A stretch of DNA of 64,000 nucleotides. Origin: a bacterium YEK0313. Lineage in GTDB: Bacteria; Pseudomonadota; Alphaproteobacteria; Rhizobiales; Phreatobacteraceae. Below, piece by piece: positions 36,464-45,658 of this stretch. Both the position numbers and the translations under genes were made by a program. Below the pieces are notes generated by a model that saw nothing but the letters and a program-made list of their open reading frames with translations, was not told where the DNA came from and did no database searches. The stretch lies in NCBI GenBank assembly GCA_000751295.2, contig CCMO02000001.1, positions 3,872,615 to 3,936,614 on the forward strand, written 5' to 3'. Position 1 is the first letter of the stretch, and each line of letters opens with the position of its first letter.

Positions 36464-38179
36464 TCAGAACAGAAAATAGCGCTGGGCCATCGGCAGTTCG
36501 CGGGCCGGCGCGCAAGTCAGGAGCTCGCCGTCGGCGCGCACCTCGTAGGTCTCCGGATGAACCTCGATATGGGGCGTCGCGCCGTTGTGGATGAGGCTTT
36601 TCTTGGAAATGCCGCCGCGCACGTTCTCGACCGGCAGCACGATGCGCTGCAGCCCGAGGTCGCGGTGCACGCCGCGCTCATAGGCCGCCTTCGACACGAA
36701 GGTGACCGAGGAGGCGGTCGCCGCCTTGCCGAAGGAACCGAACATCGGCCGGTAGTGCACCGGCTGCGGCGTCGGGATCGAGGCATTGGGATCGCCCATC
36801 GGGGCGGCCGCGATGGTCCCGCATTTCAGCACCAGCGACGGCTTCACGCCGAAGAATTTCGGGTCCCACAGGACGAGATCGGCGAGCTTGCCGGCTTCGA
36901 CCGACCCGATGTGCCGCGACAGCCCGTGGGCGATCGCCGGATTGATCGTCACCTTGGCGATATAGCGCTTGACGCGGAAATTGTCGGCGCCGGTGCCGAC
37001 GTCTTCGGCCAGCGCGCCACGCTGCACCTTCATCTTGTGCGCGGTCTGGAAGGTGCGGATGATCACCTCGCCGATCCGGCCCATGGCCTGGCTATCGGAG
37101 GCCATGATCGACAGGGCGCCCATGTCGTGCAGGATGTCCTCGGCGGCGATGGTCTCCTTGCGGATCCGGCTTTCGGCGAAGGCGACGTCCTCGGGGATGC
37201 TTGGCGACAGGTGATGGCAGACCATCAGCATGTCGAGATGCTCCTCGATCGTATTGACCGTGTAGGGCATGGTCGGGTTGGTCGAGGACGGCAGCACGTT
37301 CTCGATCATCGCCACCTTGATGATGTCGGGCGCATGGCCGCCCCCTGCCCCCTCGGTGTGGAAGGCATGGATCGTGCGGCCCTTGAGCGCGGCAATCGTG
37401 TCGTCGACGAAACCGGACTCGTTCAGCGTGTCGGTATGGATCATCACCTGGACGTCGTGCGCGTCGGCGACGGCGAGGCAGTTGTCGATCGCCGCCGGCG
37501 TCGAACCCCAGTCCTCGTGCAGCTTGAGCGCGCAGGCGCCCGCCTCGACCTGCTCGACCAGCGCGTCCGGCAGGGCCGCGTTGCCCTTGCCGGAAAAGGC
37601 GAGGTTCATCGGAAAGGCCTCCGCCGCCTGCAGCATGCGCGCAATGTGCCAGGGGCCGGGCGTGCAGGTGGTGGCGGTGGTGCCGGAGGCCGGACCGGTG
37701 CCGCCGCCCAGCATGGTGGTGAGCCCGCTCGCCAGCGCATCGTCGATCTGCTGCGGACAGATGAAGTGGATATGCGTGTCGATGCCGCCGGCGGTGAGGA
37801 TCTTGCCCTCGCCGCCGATCGCTTCCGTGCCGGGCCCGATGATGATGTCGACGCCAGGCTGGACGTCGGGATTGCCGGCCTTGCCGATGGCGGCGATGCG
37901 CCCGTCCTTCAGGCCGACATCGGCCTTCACGATGCCCCAGTGGTCGATGATCAGGACGTTGGTGATGACGGTGTCGACGGCCCCGCCCCGGTTGGTCACC
38001 TGGCTCTGGCCCATGCCGTCCCGGATCACCTTGCCGCCGCCGAATTTCACCTCCTCGCCCGGAATGGTGAAATCCTTTTCGACCGTCACGAACAGCTCGG
38101 TGTCGGCGAGACGCACCGTGTCGCCGACGGTCGGGCCGAACATGTCGGCATAGGCCGCCCGGGACATCCGATAGGGCAT
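36464..38179 (-). CDS. ureC: Urease subunit alpha UreC
   Basis: A 571-residue catalytic subunit. Nickel ligands HTHIHF (His136 and His138) and the carbamylated lysine Lys219 in ALKLHEDWG are present, as is the flap CHHLSPSIPEDVAFAESRIR with its Cys and His. Length is normal. The start at 38179 is preceded by GAGGAGACGATC. The frame is open upstream to 38698, but that segment is the ureB region read out of frame. Together with UreA and UreB it hydrolyses urea to ammonia and carbamate. Confidence 0.97.
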   Translation of the reverse strand: MPYRMSRAAYADMFGPTVGDTVRLADTELFVTVEKDFTIPGEEVKFGGGKVIRDGMGQSQVTNRGGAVDTVITNVLIIDHWGIVKADVGLKDGRIAAIGKAGNPDVQPGVDIIIGPGTEAIGGEGKILTAGGIDTHIHFICPQQIDDALASGLTTMLGGGTGPASGTTATTCTPGPWHIARMLQAAEAFPMNLAFSGKGNAALPDALVEQVEAGACALKLHEDWGSTPAAIDNCLAVADAHDVQVMIHTDTLNESGFVDDTIAALKGRTIHAFHTEGAGGGHAPDIIKVAMIENVLPSSTNPTMPYTVNTIEEHLDMLMVCHHLSPSIPEDVAFAESRIRKETIAAEDILHDMGALSIMASDSQAMGRIGEVIIRTFQTAHKMKVQRGALAEDVGTGADNFRVKRYIAKVTINPAIAHGLSRHIGSVEAGKLADLVLWDPKFFGVKPSLVLKCGTIAAAPMGDPNASIPTPQPVHYRPMFGSFGKAATASSVTFVSKAAYERGVHRDLGLQRIVLPVENVRGGISKKSLIHNGATPHIEVHPETYEVRADGELLTCAPARELPMAQRYFLF

Positions 38180-38214
38180 GATCGTCTCCTCGAAGGCCGC
38201 CAGACGAGGCCGGC

Positions 38215-38520
38215 TTACAGCTTGCCCATCACGTCCCGGCGGAAGCCGTGGACGGTTCTCGCGCCCTGATAGGGCACGAGCGTAACCTCCCGGGTCTGGC
38301 CCGGCTCGAACCGCACGGCCGTGCCGGCGGGAATGTCGAGCCGCATGCCCCGGGCGAGTTCGCGGTCGAATGCGAGCGCCGGATTGGCCTCGGCGAAGTG
38401 ATAGTGCGAACCGACCTGCACCGGCCGGTCGCCGGTGTTCGACACGATCAGCGTGAGGCTGTTGGCACCGGCATTGAGCACGATCTCGCCGGCCGGCGTG
38501 ATGATCTCGCCCGGTTTCAT
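38215..38520 (-). CDS. ureB: Urease subunit beta UreB
   Basis: A 101-residue structural subunit of normal length. MKPGEIITPAGEIVLNAG, the SHYHFAEANPALAFDR segment and the conserved C-terminal GFR are all present. It lies 35 bp before ureC and 3 bp after the DUF1272 gene. UreB is an essential structural partner of UreC. Confidence 0.97.
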   Translation of the reverse strand: MKPGEIITPAGEIVLNAGANSLTLIVSNTGDRPVQVGSHYHFAEANPALAFDRELARGMRLDIPAGTAVRFEPGQTREVTLVPYQGARTVHGFRRDVMGKL

Positions 38521-38523
38521 GGT

Positions 38524-38781
38524 TCAGGGCCTCGCGGTCGCGCCGGCACAGCCATCCGGCTTCAATATCCGCTTCGTGGAGGCCGGGAACCGGGCGAGCT
38601 TGCCTGCCGGCCGCACCGGCCGGCGCACCAGCTCGCCGCCGCAGTTCGGGCAGGTGCCGTTCAGCACCGTTCCGGCGCAATCGGCGCAGAAGGTGCATTC
38701 GAAGGTGCAGATCATGGCGTTACGCGCCTCCGGCGGCAGGTCGCGGTCGCAGCATTCGCAATTGGGGCGCAGGTCCAGCAT
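38524..38781 (-). CDS. DUF1272 zinc-ribbon-like protein
   Basis: An 85-residue protein with cysteine pairs CECCDRDL, CTFECTFCADC and CPNCGGEL, the pattern of DUF1272 proteins. The paired Cys-x2-Cys motifs suggest zinc binding. Its function is unknown. It sits between hupE and ureB, so it is co-transcribed with urease genes, although it is not a recognised urease accessory factor. Confidence 0.85.
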   Translation of the reverse strand: MLDLRPNCECCDRDLPPEARNAMICTFECTFCADCAGTVLNGTCPNCGGELVRRPVRPAGKLARFPASTKRILKPDGCAGATARP

Positions 38782-38811
38782 GGCCGATCTCCTCAGGGTT
38801 GCCCGGCCAGA

Positions 38812-39405
38812 TCACGCCAGTCGCGAGGAGACGGCAAGGACCAGCCCGGCGATCGCGGTCAGACCACCTGCGGCGCGCACGGCGACGGGCGTCGCCAGCC
38901 GCGCCGCAAGCACGGTGACGCCCACGCCGACGGCATGCAGCGCCGCGGTCGCGACCGCAAAGCCCAGCGCGTAACCGATGCCGGAGGCATTGGTCGGCAC
39001 CTCGACGCCATGGGCATGGCCATGGAACAGGGCGGCAAGGCCGATCAGCGCGGCGCCCGCACCGAGGCTCGGCCGGGCGGCGAGCGCCACGGCAAGGCCG
39101 AGCAGCAGGACGGAGGCGAGGATCCCCTGCTCGACGAAGGGCAGTCCGATACCGGCCATGCCGAGCACGCCGCCGATCACCATCACGCCGACGAAGGTCG
39201 CCGGCCAGACCCAGAGCGCCGGGCCGCCGCGCATGCCGGCCCAGAGACCGACCGCCACCATGGCCAGCATGTGATCCAGGCCGGTCAGGGGATGCACCAG
39301 GCCGGCGGCAAAGGCCGAGGTCGATCCGATGCCGGTATGGGCCTCGGCGGCGGTGGTCATCATGACCGCGACGAGGAAGGTCAGGAAGGGGGACGTCGGC
39401 TTCAT
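38812..39405 (-). CDS. ureJ: HupE/UreJ family membrane protein, probable nickel transporter
   Basis: A 197-residue membrane protein with a cleavable N-terminal signal (ending AEAHTGIG) and about six further helices. HPLTGLDHMLAMVAVGLWAG and HGHAHGVEVP are the metal-site motifs of the HupE/UreJ family, linked to nickel entry. Its position between ureA and ureB supports a role in supplying nickel to urease. Direct transport activity is inferred from the family. Confidence 0.88.
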   Translation of the reverse strand: MKPTSPFLTFLVAVMMTTAAEAHTGIGSTSAFAAGLVHPLTGLDHMLAMVAVGLWAGMRGGPALWVWPATFVGVMVIGGVLGMAGIGLPFVEQGILASVLLLGLAVALAARPSLGAGAALIGLAALFHGHAHGVEVPTNASGIGYALGFAVATAALHAVGVGVTVLAARLATPVAVRAAGGLTAIAGLVLAVSSRLA

Positions 39406-39494
39406 CGAACTGGTTCCCAGGGCGTTTCGGGCAATGTTTCTTCAGGCATGGATGCGCATATCGCTTGCGGCGCGGCCGGCGCCGGCAGGCCTTC

Positions 39495-39797
39495 TCAACG
39501 GATCGGGTCGTGCACGGTGACGAGCTTGGTGCCGTCGGGAAAGGTCGCCTCAACCTGCACGTCGTGAATCATCTCGGCAATGCCGCTCATCACCTGATCG
39601 CGGCCGACGACATGCGCCCCCGCCTCCATGAGATCGGCGACGCTGCGGCCGTCACGCGCGCCCTCGACCACGAAATCGGTGATCAGCGCGATGGCCTCAG
39701 GATAGTTGAGCTTGACGCCGCGCTCGAGCCGGCGGCGGGCGACGAGCGCCGCCATGGCGATCAACAGCTTGTCCTTCTCGCGCGGCGTGAGATTCAT
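39495..39797 (-). CDS. ureA: Urease subunit gamma UreA
   Basis: A 100-residue structural subunit of standard length, starting MNLTPREKDKLLIAMAALVA and ending with the conserved TVHDPI. It lies 9 bp after ureD. The ureA and ureB genes are separate, unlike the fused form in Helicobacter. Confidence 0.97.
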   Translation of the reverse strand: MNLTPREKDKLLIAMAALVARRRLERGVKLNYPEAIALITDFVVEGARDGRSVADLMEAGAHVVGRDQVMSGIAEMIHDVQVEATFPDGTKLVTVHDPIR

Positions 39798-39806
39798 GCC
39801 CTTCCC

Positions 39807-40682
39807 TCAGCAAGACCAGACCCGCGGCAAGGCACCGCGCAGCCCTTCCAGAAGCCGCACCAGGCCGCGCCGCAAGGCGAATGGATCGGCCGACAGGAGC
39901 CGCGCCGACAGGAGCCCTTCGAAAGCGCTCGCCCCGCCCTCGACGCCGGCCTCGGCAAGGCTGGCCAGGCGCTCGCGGACCGATTCGAGGCGCGCCTCCG
40001 CATCAGGCGATACGATGACGAGGCTCGCCGCGGCGAGCGCGCCCGCGCCTGCGGCAGGGCGGGCGAGGCGGCCAGCGACCGCGCCGTCGAACTTCAGGCC
40101 TTCCGCATAGACGAGCCGGCCGGCGCGCCGGATGCGCCAGCGGTCGAACAGAAAAGCCGTATCGACGCTTTCGCCGCGGGCAAGGCGGCCGAACACGACG
40201 CTCTCGACGCCGAGGAACGAGGCATCCCCCGCCATGTCGACCGCCAGCCGGCGATCGAGCGCGGCGTGGTCGAACAGGATCGCTTCCTGCGGCAGCCAGT
40301 CGAGGCAGGCGCCGGCCGCCAGCGTGATGCTGGTCGAGAAGGCACCAACCCCGCCGGCCGACCGATAGATCTTCTCGGCCGCCTGGCTCACGACCACCGC
40401 TCGGGCGCCCTCGCCCAGCGTGACGGCGAGCTCGAAGCGATCGCCGCCGGTCAGTCCGCCGGCCGTGTTGATGACGACCGCCTCCGGCGGCATTCCGGGC
40501 GCCGGCCGCGGCAGGCGGATGCGCAGTCCCGCCTCCTGATAGCATTCGCGCAGAACGGTCTCACTGCCGCGACGCACGAAGCCGAGACGCGCGACGCCAT
40601 GCGCACGCTCGAGCTGCGCGCCAGCCTCGCGCCAGCGATAGGCGGCGCCGTCGGACGTGATTGTCGCCATAGCCATCATCAT
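39807..40682 (-). CDS. ureD: Urease accessory protein UreD
   Basis: A 291-residue protein with VVINTAGGLTGGDRFELAV, QAAEKIYRS and the C-terminal RLLSADPFALRRGLVRLLE, all typical of UreD, the scaffold that binds apo-urease and recruits UreF-UreG. It is the first gene of the operon. The start is one of several nearby ATGs (40682, 40679, 40676, 40670); the first is used here. Confidence 0.94.
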   Translation of the reverse strand: MMMAMATITSDGAAYRWREAGAQLERAHGVARLGFVRRGSETVLRECYQEAGLRIRLPRPAPGMPPEAVVINTAGGLTGGDRFELAVTLGEGARAVVVSQAAEKIYRSAGGVGAFSTSITLAAGACLDWLPQEAILFDHAALDRRLAVDMAGDASFLGVESVVFGRLARGESVDTAFLFDRWRIRRAGRLVYAEGLKFDGAVAGRLARPAAGAGALAAASLVIVSPDAEARLESVRERLASLAEAGVEGGASAFEGLLSARLLSADPFALRRGLVRLLEGLRGALPRVWSC

Positions 40683-40787
40683 CTCAGCCGCGCCGATCTT
40701 GAAACGTGGCTAGAAACCGGACAAGGCGAGAAATTGAGCAGATCTGCCTGAAAAATCGGCAGATAGATGCAAATCTGGGCTGCGGCG

Positions 40788-41639
40788 CTAGGCGACCCGG
40801 TCGGGGCCCTCGCCCTCCGCCGCCGGCAGGGCTGCCTCCGTCGGCACTGCCTCGGCACGCGCCAGGGCCTGGGCCTTGGCGGCGCCGAACGGCAGCGAAA
40901 TCAGATAGAGCAGCGTGCCGACCGACAGCACGATCCAGGGATAGCTCATCAGCAGCGCGACGAAGGCGATGGCCGCGACGAACAGCGGCAGCACGCTTTC
41001 GCGCGGCACCTTGGCGCCGAACTTCTTGCCCGAGAAGACCGGCACGCGCGACACCATCAGGAGCGCGATCGCCAGCGTGAAGGCGGTGACCAGCCAGGGA
41101 TGGATCAGGCCCTTGGGAACGCCGATATTTTCGAGATAGATCGGCAGCATGACCAGCACCGCGCCGGCCGGAATCGGCACACCGGTGAAGAAATTGGCCA
41201 TCCAGGCCGGCTGGCTCGGATCCTCGATCTGCACGTTGAAGCGGGCGAGCCGCAGCGCGCCGCAGATGGCGAAGACCAGCACGGCGATCCATCCGATCGG
41301 CCCGGCCTCGTTCATGCCCCAGAGATAGAGCACCAGTGCCGGCACCGCGCCGAAACTGACGAAATCGGCGAGGCTGTCGAGCTCGGCGCCGAACTTGGAG
41401 GTGCCCTTCAGGAGCCGGGCGATGCGCCCGTCCATGGAATCGAGCAGGGCCGCGCCGAGGATCAGGTAGACCGCCAGCTCGATCTTGCCCTCCAGCGCCA
41501 TGCGGATGGCGCTGAGGCCCGCGCACAGCGCCAGCAGCGTGATCAGGTTGGGAATGAGCAGGCGCAGCGGCACGGGCCGGAACCGGCGGCGCGGCGGTTC
41601 GTTCCGATCGGGCGTAAAAGGCTGGAACAGCGAATTCAT
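40788..41639 (-). CDS. pssA: CDP-diacylglycerol-serine O-phosphatidyltransferase
   Basis: A 283-residue membrane enzyme. The CDP-alcohol phosphotransferase signature is complete: Asp67, Asp70, Gly71, Ala74-Arg75, Gly84, Asp88 and Asp92. About seven membrane helices are visible. It makes phosphatidylserine from CDP-diacylglycerol and serine. The gene follows psd by 28 bp, so both steps to phosphatidylethanolamine are encoded together. The C-terminal extension is Ala/Glu-rich. Confidence 0.94.
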   Translation of the reverse strand: MNSLFQPFTPDRNEPPRRRFRPVPLRLLIPNLITLLALCAGLSAIRMALEGKIELAVYLILGAALLDSMDGRIARLLKGTSKFGAELDSLADFVSFGAVPALVLYLWGMNEAGPIGWIAVLVFAICGALRLARFNVQIEDPSQPAWMANFFTGVPIPAGAVLVMLPIYLENIGVPKGLIHPWLVTAFTLAIALLMVSRVPVFSGKKFGAKVPRESVLPLFVAAIAFVALLMSYPWIVLSVGTLLYLISLPFGAAKAQALARAEAVPTEAALPAAEGEGPDRVA

Positions 41640-41667
41640 CGGACAAAACTAGCGCGGATTGGCCATG

Positions 41668-42369
41668 TCAGCCAACACGCACAAGCCGCGACTCTTCGCG
41701 CGAGGTCATGTCGGCGAGAACCGTCTCGCCGGCGACCGATTTCTGGCCGACCGCCACCAGGGGCTTCGCCCCTTCCGGGAAATAGACATCGACCCGCGAC
41801 CCGAAGCGGATCATGCCGAAGCGCTCGCCGACGCCGATCTGATGGCCGGTATCGACCCACCAGACGATGCGCCGCGCGACCAGGCCGGCGATCTGGACGA
41901 CGCCGAACTTGCCATAGGCCGATTCGATGGCGAGCTCGTTGCGCTCGTTGTCCTCAGACGCCTTGTCCAGGTCGGCATTGAGGAACTTGCCGGGCCGATA
42001 GGCCATGGCGGTGATCCTGCCGGAGATCGGCGCCCGGTTCACGTGGCAGTCGAACACCGACATGAAGATCGAGACGCGCGGCACCGGCGCCTCGCCGAGG
42101 CCGAGCTCCAGCGGCGGCACGGCCAGCGAGACCAGCGAGACGCGGCCGTCGGCCGGCGCGATCACCAGTCCCTCGCGCACCGGCGTCACCCGCACCGGAT
42201 CGCGGAAGAAGAACATCACCCAGACGGTCAGCGCCAGCATCGGCCAGGCGAGCCAGGCGCCGAGCCAGATCAGGATCAGCGTGCCGACGGCGGCGATGCC
42301 GATGAACGGATAGCCCTCGCGGTGGACCGGCACGAGCACCGTGGTCTTGATGCTGTCGAGAATGGACAT
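41668..42369 (-). CDS. psd: Phosphatidylserine decarboxylase, short proenzyme type
   Basis: A 233-residue enzyme with two N-terminal membrane helices, SIFMSVFDCHVNRAPISG and the self-cleavage site RFGSRVDVYFP, where Gly190-Ser191 would be cut to form the pyruvoyl group. This is the short alphaproteobacterial form. It converts phosphatidylserine to phosphatidylethanolamine and is the first gene of psd-pssA. Confidence 0.94.
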   Translation of the reverse strand: MSILDSIKTTVLVPVHREGYPFIGIAAVGTLILIWLGAWLAWPMLALTVWVMFFFRDPVRVTPVREGLVIAPADGRVSLVSLAVPPLELGLGEAPVPRVSIFMSVFDCHVNRAPISGRITAMAYRPGKFLNADLDKASEDNERNELAIESAYGKFGVVQIAGLVARRIVWWVDTGHQIGVGERFGMIRFGSRVDVYFPEGAKPLVAVGQKSVAGETVLADMTSREESRLVRVG

Positions 42370-42450
42370 GGAATACCCCCTGGACGCGCCGCCGGCTTAG
42401 GTGCCGCAGGCGCGTGGAACGGTCAATGGGCGGGCCGCCGGCCCGCCGGG

Positions 42451-43344
42451 TCAGGTGGCGGGCTTGGAGGTCGGATCGGGCGCCTCGGTCTTGCCGTCGC
42501 CTTCGTCCTCGTCGTCGTCGCGGAGCGCGTCTTCGAGGGCCCGGCGCTTCTCGATCCGACCGACCACGAGAATGCCGATCTCATAGAGCAGGCACAGCGG
42601 GATGGCGAGCGAGAGCTGGCTGATGACGTCGGGCGGCGTCAGGACCGCCGCGATGATGAAGGCGATGACGATGAAATAGCGCCGCTGCTTCTTCAGGAAG
42701 GCGGTGTCGACCACGCCGATCTGGCCGAGCAGCGCGATGATCACCGGCAGCTGGAACGAGATGCCGAAGGCAAAGATCAGCGTCATGATCAGGCTGAGAT
42801 AGTCCTCGACCCGGCCGAGATACTGAATGGCGGTGGCGCCTTCGGCCGGCGCCTGCTGCATGCCGAGCGAGAACAGCATCAGCGCGCGCATGACGAAGAC
42901 GAGAACGAAGATGCCGCCGGTGAAGAAGCAGATCGGCGTCCAGATCAGATAGGGCCGGAACGCATCCTTCTCATGGCTGTAGAGCCCGGGCGCCACGAAT
43001 TTGTAGAGCTGGATGGCGATGACCGGAAAGGCCAGGAAGGCGCCGCCGAACATGCCGATCTTCAGCTGGGTGAAGAAATATTCCAGCGGCGCGGTATAGA
43101 TCAGCCGCACCTCGCTGCGCGGGATCTTGAGATAGTCGGCGGCCCATTCATAGGGCAGGACCAGGATCTGGAAGATCTGCTTGGCGAAGATGAACGACAG
43201 GATGAAGCAGAAGACGAAGCCGATGAGCGCCTTGATCAGCCGGGAACGCAGCTCGATCAAATGCTCGATGAGCGGCGCCTTGGATGCCTCGATCGCCGCT
43301 TCGTCCGCCTTGAGCTTGTCTTCTTTGGAATCGGCGAGCGTCAT
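42451..43344 (-). CDS. tatC: Sec-independent translocase subunit TatC
   Basis: A 297-residue membrane protein with six predicted helices. HLIELRSRLIKAL near the N-terminus is the conserved region that binds the twin-arginine signal. An acidic C-terminal tail is typical of alphaproteobacteria. It overlaps tatB by four bases. At least one predicted client, the Tat-exported DctP protein, is in this window. Confidence 0.96.
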   Translation of the reverse strand: MTLADSKEDKLKADEAAIEASKAPLIEHLIELRSRLIKALIGFVFCFILSFIFAKQIFQILVLPYEWAADYLKIPRSEVRLIYTAPLEYFFTQLKIGMFGGAFLAFPVIAIQLYKFVAPGLYSHEKDAFRPYLIWTPICFFTGGIFVLVFVMRALMLFSLGMQQAPAEGATAIQYLGRVEDYLSLIMTLIFAFGISFQLPVIIALLGQIGVVDTAFLKKQRRYFIVIAFIIAAVLTPPDVISQLSLAIPLCLLYEIGILVVGRIEKRRALEDALRDDDEDEGDGKTEAPDPTSKPAT

Positions 43345-44087
43345 GCCTTGGTCTTTCGGGCGCGCTTCGGCTTCTCGGGCGCCTCGTCGGCGGCGGGCTC
43401 GGCGGCAGCTTCGGGGGATGCGGCGGGCTCCGTGGCCGGCTCGGAAGCGGAGGTCGCCGCCTTGCGCGTGCGCTTCGGCTTGGCGGGCGCCGGCTCGGCC
43501 ACAGGTTCCGACGCCGCTGCGGCGGCCGCTGGCTCCGAAGCCGGCACGGCGGTCGGGTCCGCAGCCGCAATCGAAGCCGGCGGCGGCTCTGCCGAGGATG
43601 CGGCCGGCGATGCCGCGGTCTCAGCCGGCGGCGTGCTGAACGCCTTCTGGATGACCTCGGGATCGGCGGTATAAGTCGGCGGCGCGGGAACGGCCGCGGC
43701 CACAGGATCCACCGGCGCCGCGGGAGGCGTCGCGGACGACATGTTGGGCGGCGCCGGCGGCCCGATCGTGTCGCCGGTCGGCTGGGTCACCGCCTTGACG
43801 TCGTCGACCGCCGACTTGATCTGCTCGCGGGCATAGTCGATCGGGTTGAACGACGAGGTCGTCCCCTGCATGCTCTCGGTGACGCTGTTGATCGACGACT
43901 TGACCTTGTCGACCTCGGCTTCCTGCAGCGCCTGGTTGAACTGGTACTGGAAGTCGGATGCCATGCGGCGCAGCTTGCCCAGCGCCTGGCCGACGCCGCG
44001 CAGGACGCCGGGCAGCTCCTTCGGGCCGATCACGATCAGCGCGACCACGCCGACCAGTGCAATCTCGCCCCAGCTCAAATCGAACAT
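43341..44087 (-). CDS. tatB: Sec-independent translocase subunit TatB
   Basis: A 248-residue protein. The N-terminal membrane helix with SWGEIALVGVVALIVIGPKE and the following amphipathic helix are standard for TatB. The long C-terminal part, from about residue 105, is rich in Ala, Pro and Glu and ends in basic repeats (KPKRTRK, KPKRARK). This tail is low-complexity and probably not conserved. Confidence 0.94.
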   Translation of the reverse strand: MFDLSWGEIALVGVVALIVIGPKELPGVLRGVGQALGKLRRMASDFQYQFNQALQEAEVDKVKSSINSVTESMQGTTSSFNPIDYAREQIKSAVDDVKAVTQPTGDTIGPPAPPNMSSATPPAAPVDPVAAAVPAPPTYTADPEVIQKAFSTPPAETAASPAASSAEPPPASIAAADPTAVPASEPAAAAAASEPVAEPAPAKPKRTRKAATSASEPATEPAASPEAAAEPAADEAPEKPKRARKTKA

Positions 44088-44134
44088 GACATCACACCGT
44101 CCCGGTGGCGGGCCCGGTCCCTCACCCGTTCATG

Positions 44135-44154
44135 CCGGCCCTGCGACGGGCCGG
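44135..44154. promoter_or_regulatory. Hairpin CCGGCCC-N6-GGGCCGG between tatA and tatB
   Basis: A perfect 7-bp GC stem with a 6-base loop lies in the 105-bp tatA-tatB gap. No T-run follows. It could attenuate transcription or protect tatA mRNA, in line with the known excess of TatA over TatB. Confidence 0.4.
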
Positions 44155-44192
44155 GCGTGGCTCACCCTGCCCGCAGGCAGCTCGCCGGTAGC

Positions 44193-44444
44193 TTAGCTTG
44201 CCTTGGGCGTCTGGGCGGGGGTCGACTGGGACTGCGCGGCCTCGGCCGGCGCATGGTCGATCGTGCGGGCCTCGGCGGGCGGCGCGGGTGGCGTTTCCGG
44301 CTTGTCGTCCTCGGCAAGGCCCTTCTTGAAGGCCTTGATGCCCTTGGCGGCATCGCCCATGAACTCGGAAATCTTGCCACGGCCGAACAGCAGCAGCACC
44401 ACGATCGCTACAAGGATCCAGTGCCAGGCGCTAAAGCTACCCAT
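44193..44444 (-). CDS. tatA: Sec-independent translocase subunit TatA
   Basis: An 83-residue protein with one N-terminal membrane helix, the FGRGKISEFMGDAAKGIKAF amphipathic region and a short acidic tail. TatA oligomers form the translocation path for folded Tat substrates. It is separated from tatB by 105 bp containing a GC hairpin. Confidence 0.94.
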   Translation of the reverse strand: MGSFSAWHWILVAIVVLLLFGRGKISEFMGDAAKGIKAFKKGLAEDDKPETPPAPPAEARTIDHAPAEAAQSQSTPAQTPKAS

Positions 44445-44536
44445 AACTCGTCACTCCTCAGGTCTGCCGCCGGCCCTCGACGGGCCCAGGGCGGCTTTGT
44501 CCGGTTGCGGCACAGGCGTGCCGTGTTGGGGGCAAA

Positions 44537-45658
44537 CTAGGCTTCGGGTACGGCAAAAACAAGGACCTCGGATGCCGCAACGTCCACGCCGAGGTCATGG
44601 CCTGTGATCAACGTTTCCGCCGAGCGGACCCGCGCCTTGAGCGGTGCCTCCAGCCCCTGCACGGCAATTTCGAGGAATTCCACCTCGCCGAGGAAGCGTT
44701 TGGCCAAAAGCCGGCCCGGAACGCACATCTGGGCCGGCCGCGGAATGATGGCCTGCGGCCGGATGGCGGCGATGGCCCGGGAGCCCTCGGCAAGGCCGGG
44801 GGCGGCAAAATACCCCACCGGCGTCGCCAGCTTGCCGGACCGGACGATGCCCGGCACCTCGTTCACGTCGGAGAAGAATCGTGCCGCCTGCAGGTCCACC
44901 GGGCGGCGGTAGAGATCGGCGGCCGTGCCCACCTGGACGATGCGGCCGCCGCGCATCAGCACGATGCGGTCGGCCATGCGCATCGCCTCTTCCGGATCAT
45001 GGGTGACGACGATGCAGGTGGCGCGCGTCTCGCGCATGACGGCGAGCGTCTCCTCGCGGATCGTGTCGCGCAGCCGGCTGTCGAGCCCCGAGAAAGGCTC
45101 GTCCATGAGGAGGACCCCGGGCCGCGGCGCGATGGCGCGGGCGAGCGCCACCCGCTGCTGCTCGCCGCCCGAAAGCGCATGGGGATAGTCGAGCGCATGG
45201 GCGGCGAGACCGACCCGCTCGAGCGCCAGGCGCGCCACCGCCTCCGCCTCGCCGCGCGGCAGCGCGCGCAGGCCGAACATGACGTTGGCGAGATTGGTCA
45301 GGTGCGGAAACAGCGCGAAATCCTGGAACACCAGGCCGACGCCGCGCTGCTCCGGCGGCACGAAGACGCGCGGCCCGGCCATTTCACGACCGTCCATCAG
45401 CACTCGGCCGGCGATCGGCCGCTCGATGCCGGAGGCGAGCCGGAGCAAGGTGGTCTTGCCGCAGCCGGACGGGCCGAGAAGGCAGACGATCTCGCCGGGC
45501 AGGATGTCGAGCGACACCCGGTCGAGCGCCCGCACCTTGCCATAGGCGTGCGACAGGTCGTCGAAACCGAGCGCGACCGCGATGGCTGGCCCCGCCGTGC
45601 CGCGGCGCCCCCAGGGCTCGTCCGCCGCACCGGCCGCCTCGATGCCCGCAGGCGTCAT
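44537..45658 (-). CDS. ABC transporter ATP-binding protein, iron(III)/spermidine-type
   Basis: A 373-residue ATPase. Walker A GPSGCGKT, signature LSGGEQQR, Walker B LLMDEPFSGLD and the H-loop THDPEEAMRMADR are all present. A C-terminal TOBE-like region follows from about residue 260. The layout matches the FbpC/PotA group. No permease or binding protein is in the window, so it is an orphan here. Its ATG overlaps the scpB stop by four bases, an unusual partner for an ATPase. Confidence 0.88.
   Translation of the reverse strand: MTPAGIEAAGAADEPWGRRGTAGPAIAVALGFDDLSHAYGKVRALDRVSLDILPGEIVCLLGPSGCGKTTLLRLASGIERPIAGRVLMDGREMAGPRVFVPPEQRGVGLVFQDFALFPHLTNLANVMFGLRALPRGEAEAVARLALERVGLAAHALDYPHALSGGEQQRVALARAIAPRPGVLLMDEPFSGLDSRLRDTIREETLAVMRETRATCIVVTHDPEEAMRMADRIVLMRGGRIVQVGTAADLYRRPVDLQAARFFSDVNEVPGIVRSGKLATPVGYFAAPGLAEGSRAIAAIRPQAIIPRPAQMCVPGRLLAKRFLGEVEFLEIAVQGLEAPLKARVRSAETLITGHDLGVDVAASEVLVFAVPEA

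Noticed and set aside
36557..38269. A 570-codon plus-strand frame
   Set aside because: Antisense to ureC, whose metal ligands and flap are intact on the minus strand.
38180..38698. N-terminal extension of ureC by 173 codons
   Set aside because: It overlaps ureB in another frame; the proper start at 38179 has a good ribosome site and normal UreC length.
41659..43674. A 671-codon plus-strand frame
   Set aside because: Antisense to psd, tatC and part of tatB; its composition has no recognisable domain.
44537..45658. The ABC ATPase as the missing exporter of the giant protein
   Set aside because: It is an importer-type ATPase without a membrane domain, 18 kb away and translationally coupled to scpB.
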